A stretch of 64,000 bases of DNA from Pachypanchax playfairii (Eukaryota > Chordata > Actinopteri > Cyprinodontiformes > Aplocheilidae): assembly GCA_006937955.1 (NCBI GenBank), contig SSNP01000025.1, positions 4,417,686 to 4,481,685 of the forward strand, read 5' to 3'. Numbering within the stretch: the first letter of the stretch is position 1; every line of letters begins with the position of its first letter. Of the stretch, positions 12,601-22,895 are shown piece after piece. The notes beneath the pieces were generated by a model. That model searched no databases. It saw only the letters and a program-made list of their open reading frames with translations, and was not told the DNA's origin. The translations under genes and the position numbers were made by a program.

Positions 12601-15600
12601 ATATAAATCATATTATTTAAATCTAAATACATTGTACAGAGAAAAGTGGAATTCTATGAGTCAAATCATGTAACTTTTGGTCAGTTGCTGCTGCTGTTTA
12701 ACCTTTATTATTTTATCTGAGCAATCATTTACAACTACAAATACATCACACATGTTCAATTTAATAGTTTTTCAACAGTCTCCCTATGTGAATTGGGTTG
12801 TGTATGTCTGAAAAGAACACGGACACCAACACACACATAAACACTTACATTGGAGTAGAGGGGTCTGCATGATGGCCTGGAGGTCTGACCACAGCAAAGC
12901 CATTCTGTGCAGAAGAAGAAGACATTAAGTTGTTTTTCACTTATTGATAGACTTTAATTACACTGTTATAACACTGCAGTCAATCTACTAATTATCTTAT
13001 CTCTTCAGAAATAAAGATTTGTACTTTTGTTTAGTTTGTCTGGTCAGTTTAAAAATAAGTTTCTGTTCCCAAATCAGCTCTTTAAAGCATTTAATCTACA
13101 AAAAGTATAAAAAAAATGTCTAACCAGCTGAAGAGACCAAACCTCTAAAACACATGACTCAAACATGAATTGTGACTTACAATTACAGAAACAAAAACAT
13201 ATTAGACATAAATACACATCTAATGTGGAGTTCACAGAGTCTTTGTCTGTGTTTTTGAAACTTTGCCACAACTAACATTAAATGACAGAAGGGTTTAGTT
13301 TCTAACCTTCAGCTCTCCTTTGGCCACCCTGAACGACAGCTCGACAACACTGCCTGCTGCCCAGCGTGACGCCGTAGAGGTGTGTGACTCATTCCAGATG
13401 GTGTCATTATCAACCTGTCAATCAAAAAAAAAACAATGATTTTTTAATTTTCTGTCTGTATTTGTAAAACAACTGCATGCGCATGTGTGTTCTGCACTGA
13501 TGTGACTCATTGTCACCAGTTCACTTTTGTTTTCTACATTATGAATTCCAAAATTTCTTTTTCCATTCCATTCTATTTTCCTTTCTTTTCTTTTCTTTTT
13601 TGCAGAAACTGTCAAAACTGTCCTTTTGGCTTGTATAAACAAAAACATTTAAAGTCTATTTTCACCCCCGTTATGTCCATCTTGTACTCATTAGCTTAGT
13701 AGTTCTCAAACTTTTCATGACTGGCCCCCATGTGGAGGCAAAAAAACATCCTAGCACAAACCCCCTCATCACAACCACCACATCCCTATTAAGATGAAAT
13801 GAGCCATGTTTACTGTATTTGGGAAAAAAAGGGAAAAATAAATTGAAAGGTCAGAGTTTACACCATCCTTTCCCATTTCTCTTAGTGATTGTTGTGTTAA
13901 ACATAAAACTGATCTAGTTTTTCTGTAAATATTTTCTCTAAATTCCTCATGCATCTTTAAATTAAAATACAATTATATTGAAATTGAATTTTTGTCTTTG
14001 ATTATTCCAGATTAGAAATAAAATGGTTCTAAAAAACAACAACAAAAATGAGACAGTTGAATGTGTAAAATAAAAAACAAATCCCTTCAGTTGGCAGGCT
14101 GGTGTTGTTTTATTTTATTCTTCAGCTACTGCTGATTTTTAGAGATATTTCCACTTGGTGATAATTATCAAGTTGGATCAGACCAAAACATAAAATTAAA
14201 TAATCTTAAATTCAACAGGCTGTTACGCAAAAAGCAGCACATGGTTGAAATGTTATTATTTCTTTAATATTTTACAATCTTGTTTTTCTTATGTTAAGTT
14301 TTTCCTTTGTAAAACTATATTTTCTCTTACCCCTACACCTCCACATGGTAACATCACGAAAACCCTTTGAGAGAGGATTCCTGAAAAATACAAACATGAA
14401 CATATGAGGCAGTGCAAGCATTCACTTTTCACAAGTTTCATATTTATTATCAATTAATTAAAAGTTAAACTGATATATTAATTACAAAATGGCCACAAAT
14501 CCACAACATATATCTTTAAAAATATGTGGAACTCCTTCAGTGTGAGACAGAACTTACCAGCCAGTTTGCGACTGTCCAGTTTGAGCCTGTTGAGAGGGTT
14601 CGTTCCATAAAGCAACACATGGCGCTCTGTGTGGACTGACTGCAGCTCCTCCAGAGTGGCTTTACGACCACGAATACTCTGTGTGGACACACAAAAACAT
14701 TTACATTTAATTTAAGATAAACTATAGAAAGAGGTTAAACATCTGTTTAAATGGTAGCCTAAAGGGACGGTAAATAAGATAGCATAGACACATGAATATC
14801 CAACACCTGATCTGTTAATAACAAACTTTCACTGTGTGTGAATGAGAGTATGTTGTACCTCACATTGTCCTCTCAGGCCCCTCTCCTGTAGTCGAGACCA
14901 GATGCTCTGTATTCTCCCAGCATGCTCTGGGTGACTGCTGTTGTCTCCACAGGTACATTGATGCTTTAGCATTTGAGAGTCATACACTAGACCTGCAGGC
15001 ATTCAGATCCAAGCAAAATTCAGATCAATAATTGGTTTAATATTCAAGACACATTATAAACTAGAAGCTAACAGTAAAAACATTCATACATAAAACTAGT
15101 TTAAGCTGAAAGAAGTTTGATTTTTTTCAGATGATATTCAAAGTCAAGGTCTAACATGAAGCCAGTTAGGATGAGTCAAAGCTGCAGCTTTAACAATATC
15201 TTTTACCTTCAACCTTACCAGTAAGTCCAACTCCTACATGCTGCACATTCATGGAACTAACAGAGCTACATGGCCTTCAAAAACAGTGTTTTAGTGTTAC
15301 ACTAGGAAAGAAACTTGCAAATAATATTTTCAGAGCTACAAATATTGTGTGAACTCAAATTAAGGACCAAAGGGACACTGGGAATCTTTTAGATTCACAG
15401 TAAATATTTTCTTTTCTTTGGCTCAATTATATAAAAAAGAGAGACTGTTTATCTGACGCTCCTTTTATAGTTGAGAAACATATACATAAGGCTTTATTAT
15501 TATTTGTATCTCACCTGTAGTGAAGCGTGGTTTGCTGCTGGGGTCCTGAGCAGCCAGGCTCAGGGGTTTCTCAGGCAAAGTGAGAGAGGTGGAGGCTGGG

Positions 15601-18131
15601 GAAGACTGCGTACGTGACAGGGGGCGATGGACACCTAAAGCTCCACTACTACCATGTAACACAGGAACTGGCAGATTCACCATTTGTCGATGCAGCTGCT
15701 GCAACTGCTTCTGTTGTTCCCATAGCAACGACTGTCCAATGATAAAAAAAAAAAGAGCACTTTGAGACTGTGCTAGACTTTGACTCAATTATTACAATAA
15801 TGAGTACTAATATAAATGAATTAGAATGCAGAGAACAGCATAGAGCATATACAGTTCCACTGTTATGCACATCATATTATCCATCGTTTTACCTAAGAAA
15901 GGCACCTAGGAATTCAACATATCATTCCAATTGTCTAAAATTATTTGTCAAACTTTCATATTTTCTGACTGAGCTGTATGTCTAATGCTCCAAGCAGCAC
16001 ATGTAATTGTTTTATTATTCTAAAATACCAGCTTAAATAAGATTTTATAAAATGGCAAACTTTGAAGCAACAAGCAGAAACGGGTAAAACGAGGTATTAG
16101 GACGCCATCTACAGGATGGAAGAGAAACAGCTGCATCACACAGCTGTATCTATCTGCTTCTGACTGTGTGAAAGTATCTGTTGTTTTCAAACCTGGTTCA
16201 GTATGAGTGCATGCTGCAGGTTTATCTGCTCTTCATGGGTCTTGGATCCAGTTGGCTCCGCCTCCCTCAGTGACTCTGCCCTCACTCTGCTGTGATAGGT
16301 TTGGTCAGTAGGTGATGTCCCGCCGCCATCTTCAGAGTCCATGTCCTCAGAAGGGATTTGATGCAGTCTGGGCTTCTCGCTGGACTTTGACATCAGCTGT
16401 AAACACATGATCATTCAGGACAGATTCATTTATAATCTTAAAAATCTTTGTATATTTACAGAACATGATGGATTAACAGTTTTGTGGAAAAATCCTCTTA
16501 GATGAAATCAACATCTGACACAGGGAGTTTCTGATGAGAAATTAAATGATCAAGATGTTTTATTTTCTATTTTTTTACATTTGCATAACCATGTTGAAGA
16601 TGATTTAACACATAAGGCAAACATGGCTGCCAATTTGGAGCAAATAAATTTTAAAAAAGCACATATGTAAATTAAATTCAGATAGTGTGGAAGACTCTTA
16701 AACAAAAAAACATCTCAGAATTAATATAATTTTTCAACTCCAGAGTCTTTTTTAAAATTATTTCATGAATGTTTTTATAAATCAGCAGGTAATTTCACAA
16801 TTTGCAGTTTTAAAGAAATAAACAGTTCCCTGACTGTTAAATAAAAAATGTAGGAACTGAAATTGTTTATAAAAACTGAACTAAGAAAAAAGTAAAACCT
16901 GGGGGTTACTACGTATGCGTTAGCTCAAAATACAGAGGTAGAAATAATTTAAATAACAACAACAACATTTCAGAGCTCCTTGTTACCTTCCCCAGATGAG
17001 TCTGCTGTTTGAGCCTCTCCAGAAGTTGTGCATTGTGCTGTTGTTGAAGGAGATGCGTGTGAAGAGTATGGGGGCTCTGAGGAAGGGGTTCTGAGCGGGT
17101 CCTGCTCAGGGGCTTGTGGGGCTGAACACCTCCTGGAGACAGGTGATCTAACTGTGGAGCAAACTGCAACGGGACAGGGTCCAGACCTGGAACTGTAGTG
17201 AGACAGAGTGGAGAAAGGGGTGAGATGTTTTTTTTCATCTGAGCAAAGCACAGACAACATTTGAGCATTTAAATCAAAACTGCTTTAACGACTAAATTGT
17301 CTTATAAATTGTGAATCAAACAGACTTTACTAAACAGAGCAGCAAAACAGAAATGCAAAAAATATAAGAGACTGTAGTGAATTAAAGGACTTTTAACATA
17401 CCGATGCTGACTGATTGAAAGTGTAACTTGGAAATTTCACCACTGGGTGGTGCTATAACATTTCAGACAATAAATTGAAACTACATCTACATCAAATATC
17501 AAGTGTCCATTTGATTGATCAAAATCTTGGGTGTATTTTGAGGATATATTATTTTTTAACTAATGCATTTTTTCTATATCAGTGACTGAAAGTATGATAA
17601 ACACAGTTATTCTCTTACTTCTGTTTTTGTATTTTGGATGCAGACATTTTACATCTTTGCTGTTTAAGAACAAGAGTGAAAGCGTATGATAGGCATGTCT
17701 TTCATACCAGTAAGAATCGGAGGGCGTACGAGTCCAGAAGGCTCCAGGATGATAACAGGCAGGTGGTGGTTTATCTGCCCAGCCTGATCCTCTCTGCTGA
17801 GAGGGAGGAAAACTGGCGAGCCACCAGCGGTAACTATGGGAACCCGACCAACTTTCAGTGACGACAGTTCCCCTTCAGCCTGGACACAGATGAACAACTT
17901 TTTAATTACAAAAACTATAACACCTGACATTTATCATGAATGAAATGATAAAGAAACAAGATAATAAAACATGTAGAACTGATCAAGATCTAACAAATAA
18001 AATGTCAAAATGACTTAATGAGAAGTCTTAGACCAGGTCCTTATGGTTTAATGAAATCCAAAAGCAACAAGCGTCACTGTAAGAGTGACACAGCGTTCTG
18101 AAAACATTACACTTCCTCTAATTCAGGCACT

Positions 18132-18183
<52 letters not shown>

Positions 18184-21100
18184 CAGATCTCATTTTACTT
18201 CTATTTCACTGAGATTTTCAAGTCAAGTTAACATTTAATGACATATTCCACTTCGTAGTTGTACCTCTACTTGTTACTCCTCAGGACACATATCTGTATA
18301 AATACGGTTTAATTCGTCAAACTTTTTCTAAAGGTATTTACATCTGAGATATAATAAAATCATTTTGTTATTAGTTATATCTGATTGTTTACCCTGGAGT
18401 TGGCTGGCAGTCCGAGTGTGATGGTGGGCAGAGTGGACGGACTCGGGACAGTAAAGTTGGCCAGAGTTCCATCTCTAAGCAGCAGCTTCTGAACCTGGAA
18501 ATGCCAAACAATTAAAAACCATAAGCTCATACACTGAAATCTGATATTAACATGCTTTGCATAAAAAAAGATATTGCATTTGCAAAAACAATACCCGTTA
18601 ATACATCTTATAACACACCTCTCTTACATTTGTTTCATTTTAGTGAGATTCGTTTTGCATTTGAAGTCAGACTTTGGAAACTGTTCAGATTTAGTATGTT
18701 ATAGTAGACGGAACTGATGAAACCTGAGTGAGTGTTTTCTGTATTTATTTGGATTTTTTTAGGTTTTCGTGTTATGCTCCCCTCTGACAGAGGGATGATG
18801 AGTCAGTGATCACAGCAGGTGTAACAGAGGTCGCTCTGATCTGACTGTCTGTGATTAAATGAATTATGTATAAACATCTGACAAACAAGTTCTTGTGCTG
18901 TTGCTTTAAACATTTCATTAGTCATGACAAAATCAATGTTTACAAAGCAGCTCTTCTTTTCAGTCTCTAATACAAAAAATGTACATGTGTGATGAACAGA
19001 CAAAAAAACCTTTTTTTTCCTTCTTTTAAATCACAAATTTCTCTTTATCTACTAATCAGCAATCTGGTATGTAACACAAGCAGAGGTGTGGTTGCTCTCT
19101 GTATGACAAAAGTCTGTTGTTCATATGTGAGAAACTATTTTCACTCTTTGTCTCAGTCTGATGTCCCTCCTCTTCTTCAGCTGTTTGAATGTGACACTAC
19201 CTTCCTAATCCTCTCTGGTCCTTTTCTGGTTAGAAATAAGGCATATATAAATTAATCTAAATGTGATTTAAGTTTTGGACCTCGGTCTGATGAAAAGCTT
19301 TGAATGTCAATTTATGTTATTAAAAATTGTGCTCAGATTTAAAATCTATTAAAACAATACCAAGAAGTTTAATCACTGAGGTTTTATTTTATTATCTAAA
19401 CTTTTGCTAGTAGTTCAGCTTTGCATTTTATCTAATTCAAACTATAGAACAGTGCAGATGTTTTAAAACTACCACGACTGTCCTTTCTTGCTTCCCAGTT
19501 GCTAAACTTTCCTGTAACCACTTAAAGTGGTCTGGATCAGTGGATCTCCAGACTTAATCAAGGTTTTCATTCCTGCTTCTTAGAAGAATGTTTTTGTTTT
19601 ATTTTGTTAAAGACAGTTTGACCTACAGTATGAATCATTTATAAGCAGAAAAAGCTCATAAACTCAAGATCTGAACCAGTGTTTTGTTGTCCACTAGTGC
19701 ACATTTAAAAAAAAATAAAAAATTCTTTAATGGTCAGGTACTGGGATAAAAAAAAAAAAAAACATTAAAACACCTTCAGAAAATCTGGAACAGAAATGTT
19801 CAAGATGTCATCAAGACAAAAATCAATAAGCAACTCTCTTCTTTAGATTTTGTATTTAATTTAGGGCAACAATAAAAAGAATGTCTAACTTTTTATACAA
19901 AAACTTTATTAGTGTAAAAAATATGATCAGATGACACCTATTTAACAAAATTATTTACAGTTTTTTAAGTTCAGTTCAGTGCATATAAATATGATTTAAG
20001 GACTCAAATGAGATTCATTAAACTTGATCAGAACTGTAATAAAGTGTTAAAAGATTACAACCAAGTCAGACACATTGGAGAGAAAATATCAAAAACTGTT
20101 TGAGTTACAGCTTTTAAACAGAGCTTACTAATATTTTATCTTTGCTTCTAATCATGTTATGTTACACTATTTTTGATAAGAATCTTTATATTAGGCATTA
20201 AAAATATTTGAAATGGAGTAAAAACAACTTTTTAGAACAATTTAAGCAGATCAGCTGCTCCTCCTGTTTAACCTGATTAGACGTAGCATCTCTGCTGCTG
20301 CAGCAACAGGGAAAACATCAAGTCAACCTCCTGCTGACTTGCAGCTCTCTAATTTTGGAAAAACCCAGCTGATATCCACAACACAACAACACACCACACC
20401 AAACATGCTGTGACAACAAATATCTGCACGGTCTGAATGGCTATGTTAAGCAACGTGTGCAGTGCCGGGTGAAAATCTTCCATAGTACCAGGTATCTTGT
20501 ATGAAATACATTGAAACCAGAACTTAATCTGCTGGTGTTTTTAGATAAACATTATATTCTCATACTGTATCATAGGTTTAACTGATGATTTGCAAAGATC
20601 TGCTCTTTAGAATCTTTTCTGTCTTCAAGTCTGGGAATATTTTTGAAAAAGTCTAACTAACCACAGTGATGAACATAAAGTAGGTTTTTGTGGGATTATT
20701 TCTTTACTAACCTCATGTGAGAGTCCACCTGATGGCAGTATTATATTATCATTGGGCAGGCTGTCATTAGGAGAACTGCAGCCAGAGGCGGGAGTGCTGC
20801 TGCTGCTGGTGGGGGACGACTCTGGTGGAAGACATTCACCTCAATCACATGTCATTGAAAGTTACTTATCACTTTTATATGTCTCCAAATATCCTCAGAA
20901 AAACAATATATTACTCTCGTGACTTTGTGCATGTGTGTGTGCGTACTTACCGAGCGTGTCTGGTGCTCTGTGTTTGATGGTGGGAGGGGCGCTTTCTTTG
21001 CGGGTGAGTGGACTCTTACGGGTGTTCAGGTGTTTCTTCAGCTTGTGTTTCACCTTCAGGTTGGGCTCAGATGCTGGCAAGTTAAAGCAACATGGAAAAA

Positions 21101-22843
21101 GTTCATAAATGAGGTTGTAAACAAACCCTCATCAATAAACCTGATTTTAGTTGGTCATGGCACATTTATTCTGATTTAATTAACAGTGTCATTGTTTTTA
21201 TATTGCACCATATTAATGAAAGTCTTTTAAAATAATGCAGTGTGCAGCTTTAATTTCCTTTAAAATGTATGTTTATACCCAAGAAAAATGTAAACACTAA
21301 GTTATACAATAAATGGATTTAAAAATATCTTATAAACCATAAGTATTGTGTTGTGGGGTAGTGTTGAACAATCCTAAATAATAGCATTACTAAATCTTAA
21401 GTCACAGGAAGACTGGGTTCACTACTTCAGAGATTTATTTCCTGTTTAAATTGAAGATGTTTTGTGTTTTACCTGCTCTACGTAGCGGTGTGCCCTCTGG
21501 TCCCTCCGACAGAGACTGTGAAGGAGGTGAAACAAGAGGCTGGGAGGAGACGCTGGGGTCTGGACCCAGTTTTCTGTGGAAAAAAAAAAACATACTGGTA
21601 ATGAATTATTCATTTCTTTTGTATTTATTTATTTATCTCATCAATTAAGAGTTAAGATCAATTAAAATCAATTATAAGTTGTGTAGAAATGTACTCCCGA
21701 GTTTTTCTATACAATGATTCTTTCTGTCTTCCTCTTGGTCTCTGTGTTACTGCATGTTTTGTCACCTGTATGTTACAGGATGTGGAGTCAGGGTGTTAGA
21801 GTTTGTTCTTTCCAGCGCAGCTTGTTTCTGCTTCTTGAGAATCACCTCCTGGAGTTTCTGTTTCACCAGTGAACTCGCCACAGCACCTGTTGATCAATGA
21901 TGAAGACCAATCAAAGAACAGAAAACATCATCCACAATGGAGGAACAAGAAAAGCCCACATCAGGACAAGGTGCACGTGGCCAACACTCGTTTGCATATC
22001 TGTACTTAACACAACTAATGAAAGCACTAAAGCATGATAAAGATTCTGCAGACATTTTCACATGTTGTAAATCATGCTGCATTGTGTGGTTATGTTTGCT
22101 GATATTTCTGTGTTGTTTTACGTTGTGTGTACATTTGTGCATTTTTGTGAGGGTGGATGTGTGCACATAGAGGTGACAGCAGGTGTTAAGAGCGATCAAG
22201 TCAATATTGACCCAGTGACTTTATTTGCTCAGACCCGACACTATATTTAACTTGACTGGTGTAGCTGCACTTGTCAGGATATATTTAGCGCTGATTTTAA
22301 AGCAAACAGCTTTAAAAGTGAAGTGACGCAGTTTATCACCGCTCAAAGCCTCGGATCTCCTGTAGGGACTTTCCTGTTTGGCCATGATTACCACTCTGAG
22401 CAATAATTATTTTTAAAGGTGACACAGAAAGATTACAAAGAACTGTCATTATAAATGTTAACGGAAACTTGCAGTAACATGTTAGAAGGTACAGTGTGTG
22501 AGCATGTGAGTGGACTTACTCTGTTGACTTTTGTCTTTGTGTTTTAGTTGCTGCAACTCCTGTTGTTTCTCATGGTGCTCCTGCTCTCGCCTCCTCTGTT
22601 CCATATTAAACTAACCACACAAACACATACATATTATTAGCAACATAAAAAAATACATTAAAAATACATCTGTTGTTGCTCAAGAATTCATTTTACCCTG
22701 ATTTGTTGATGGAGTTGCTGCTGGGAGAAGGAGGTGCGGGCTTGCGGGGAGAAAGGTGCGAGGAGTAAAGGAGGGTGTAGCGGTGTGAGGAGCGCCGTGT
22801 CCGAGCCAGGACGCATCCCCCGCTCTCCCACCCTGAGGTCCAT
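6654..22843 (-). CDS. hdac7: Histone deacetylase 7 (class IIa HDAC), 24 coding exons
   Basis: The - strand exons join without a frame break into a 961-residue protein (human HDAC7 is about 952). HDAC7 is a signal-responsive co-repressor that binds MEF2, shuttles between nucleus and cytoplasm through 14-3-3, and scaffolds HDAC3-NCoR/SMRT; its own deacetylase activity is weak (family knowledge). It is assigned to HDAC7 rather than HDAC4/5/9 by the MDLRVGE start, SEPNLK...TRKESAPP, SSSSTPASGCSSPNDS, RTRSEPLP, SSEKPRLHQIPS, LLWEQQ and MPIAQEFAPDVVLVSAGFDAAEG. The start at 22843 is fixed by in-frame stops just upstream in the same exon (a TGA in TGG TGA GAC) and by the HDAC7-type MDLRVG. The C-terminus reads VPDEPMDHDSDSM. 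All borders used are GT/AG. Teleosts may keep two hdac7 copies and I cannot tell which this is. No truncation or frameshift is seen. Confidence 0.96.
7749..11359 (-). other. hdac7 intron 19
   Basis: This 3.6-kb intron splits the catalytic domain between EYLAAF and SVVMPIA. It is mostly AT-rich filler. From 9020 to 9130 there is CA-rich simple sequence and at 9376-9390 a G-rich run. The one gene-like item is a spliceable exon candidate at 9926-10044, listed separately. An A-tract (near 10350) and short ORFs on both strands have no recognisable domain. Confidence 0.6.
9926..10044 (-). other. Unassigned cryptic or nested exon inside hdac7 intron 19
   Basis: A 119-base segment has a good acceptor (pyrimidine-rich TTTTTCACTGACAG before 10044) and a donor (CATG then GTAAGC at 9926). 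It carries an ATG at 10028 opening 34 codons rich in charged residues (MSDAAKDELKELEMRVAREV and on to GKVFWLH). Without splicing, the ORF runs on to 9780 as 82 residues. If the exon were included in hdac7, it would bring an in-frame TAA within its first four codons, so it would act as a poison exon rather than add sequence. Alternatives are the first exon of a nested gene or the relic of a mobile element. I do not recognise the protein. Confidence 0.3.
11898..14330 (-). other. hdac7 introns 14 to 16 (with exons 15 and 16 between)
   Basis: Intron 14 (13415-14330), intron 15 (12905-13306) and intron 16 (11898-12848) hold AT-rich sequence with A-runs near 11925 and 12085. A short stretch near 13696-13770 with CTCAAACTTTT and CCCCCATG is reminiscent of a dispersed-repeat tail. 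No other gene, RNA or clear transposon is visible. Confidence 0.5.
14993..18392 (-). other. hdac7 introns 8 to 11 and part of 7, with poly-A tract
   Basis: Introns between exons 8-12 are short to medium (15732-16192, 16397-16986, 17193-17707 and 14993-15514) and AT-rich. Intron 7 (17880-18392) contains a 42-base uninterrupted A-run at 18140-18181, which may be the tail of a retroposed sequence, though no SINE body is evident next to it. No further coding signal is seen. Confidence 0.5.
18140..18181. repeat. Poly-A tract (42 nt)
   Basis: This homopolymeric A run lies in hdac7 intron 7. On the sense (-) strand of the gene it is a poly-T tract, well away from the acceptor of exon 8. Length is likely to vary between individuals and in assemblies. 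Confidence 0.9.
18495..20711 (-). other. hdac7 intron 6
   Basis: This 2.2-kb AT-rich intron lies between the Ser/Pro linker exon and the VQKLLLRDG exon. It has A-runs near 19720 and 19750 and no recognisable repeat body or coding signal. The short ORFs it contains show no domain or splice structure. Confidence 0.5.
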
Positions 22844-22895
22844 GGGAGAAAAGGCTGCTCAGAGCACCAGAACCAGGTCTCACCACTGTCTGAAT
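22844..22895 (-). other. hdac7: hdac7 5' UTR portion of the first coding exon
   Basis: The exon that holds the ATG begins after TTTCCCAG at 22895. The 52 bases before the ATG contain stops in the coding frame, so this part is untranslated. The exon must therefore be joined to one or more upstream non-coding exons. Confidence 0.7.

Larger units (their letters stand above)
6654..14992 (-). other. hdac7: hdac7 exons 12-24: catalytic domain and NES
   Basis: Coding exons in order: 14859-14992, 14558-14678, 14331-14380, 13307-13414, 12849-12904, 11810-11897, 11551-11670, 11360-11457, 7630-7748, 7335-7468, 7066-7147, 6785-6923, 6654-6696 (residues 532-961). The class IIa structural zinc site is C544, C546, H552 and C629. 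The active site shows H680-H681 in RPPGHHAD, the Zn ligands D718 and H720 in DVHHGNGT, and D812 in SAGFDAAEG. H854 in EGGHDL replaces the class I tyrosine, the hallmark of weak class IIa activity. The C-terminal NES-like stretch is AVNALASLSVGV (932-943). The WNELHS motif of human HDAC7 reads WNESHT here. Intron 19, between 11360 and 7748, is the largest in this half. Confidence 0.93.
15515..22843 (-). other. hdac7: hdac7 exons 1-11: regulatory N-terminal half
   Basis: Coding exons in order: 22697-22843, 22520-22610, 21766-21886, 21473-21573, 20951-21073, 20712-20821, 18393-18494, 17708-17879, 16987-17192, 16193-16396, 15515-15731 (residues 1-531). A charged Q/E-rich coiled segment (about 50-79) leads into the MEF2-binding helix (about 80-104, VKQKLQEVILKKQKQAA). 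The basic NLS is KVKHKLKKHLNTRK (160-173). Four 14-3-3/CaMK-PKD-type serines are visible: S155 (RRAASEP), S181 (TRKESAP), S356 (RTRSEP) and S502 (RTQSSP). The first two carry the same numbers as in human HDAC7. Exon 6 encodes a Ser/Pro linker and exons 7-8 the repression segment TITLGLP...VIILEPSG. Exon phases agree at every junction. Confidence 0.93.

Noticed and set aside
17634..17861. + strand frame opposite hdac7 exon 8
   Set aside because: It is an antisense shadow of a confirmed coding exon, as is the + strand frame at 22734-22955 opposite the first coding exon.
6654..22843. Assignment of the HDAC to hdac9 because of YWxSV and ALASL near the C-terminus
   Set aside because: The N-terminal half (TRKESAPP, SSSSTPASGCSSPNDS, SSEKPRLHQIPS) and the FDAAEG segment match HDAC7 and not HDAC9.
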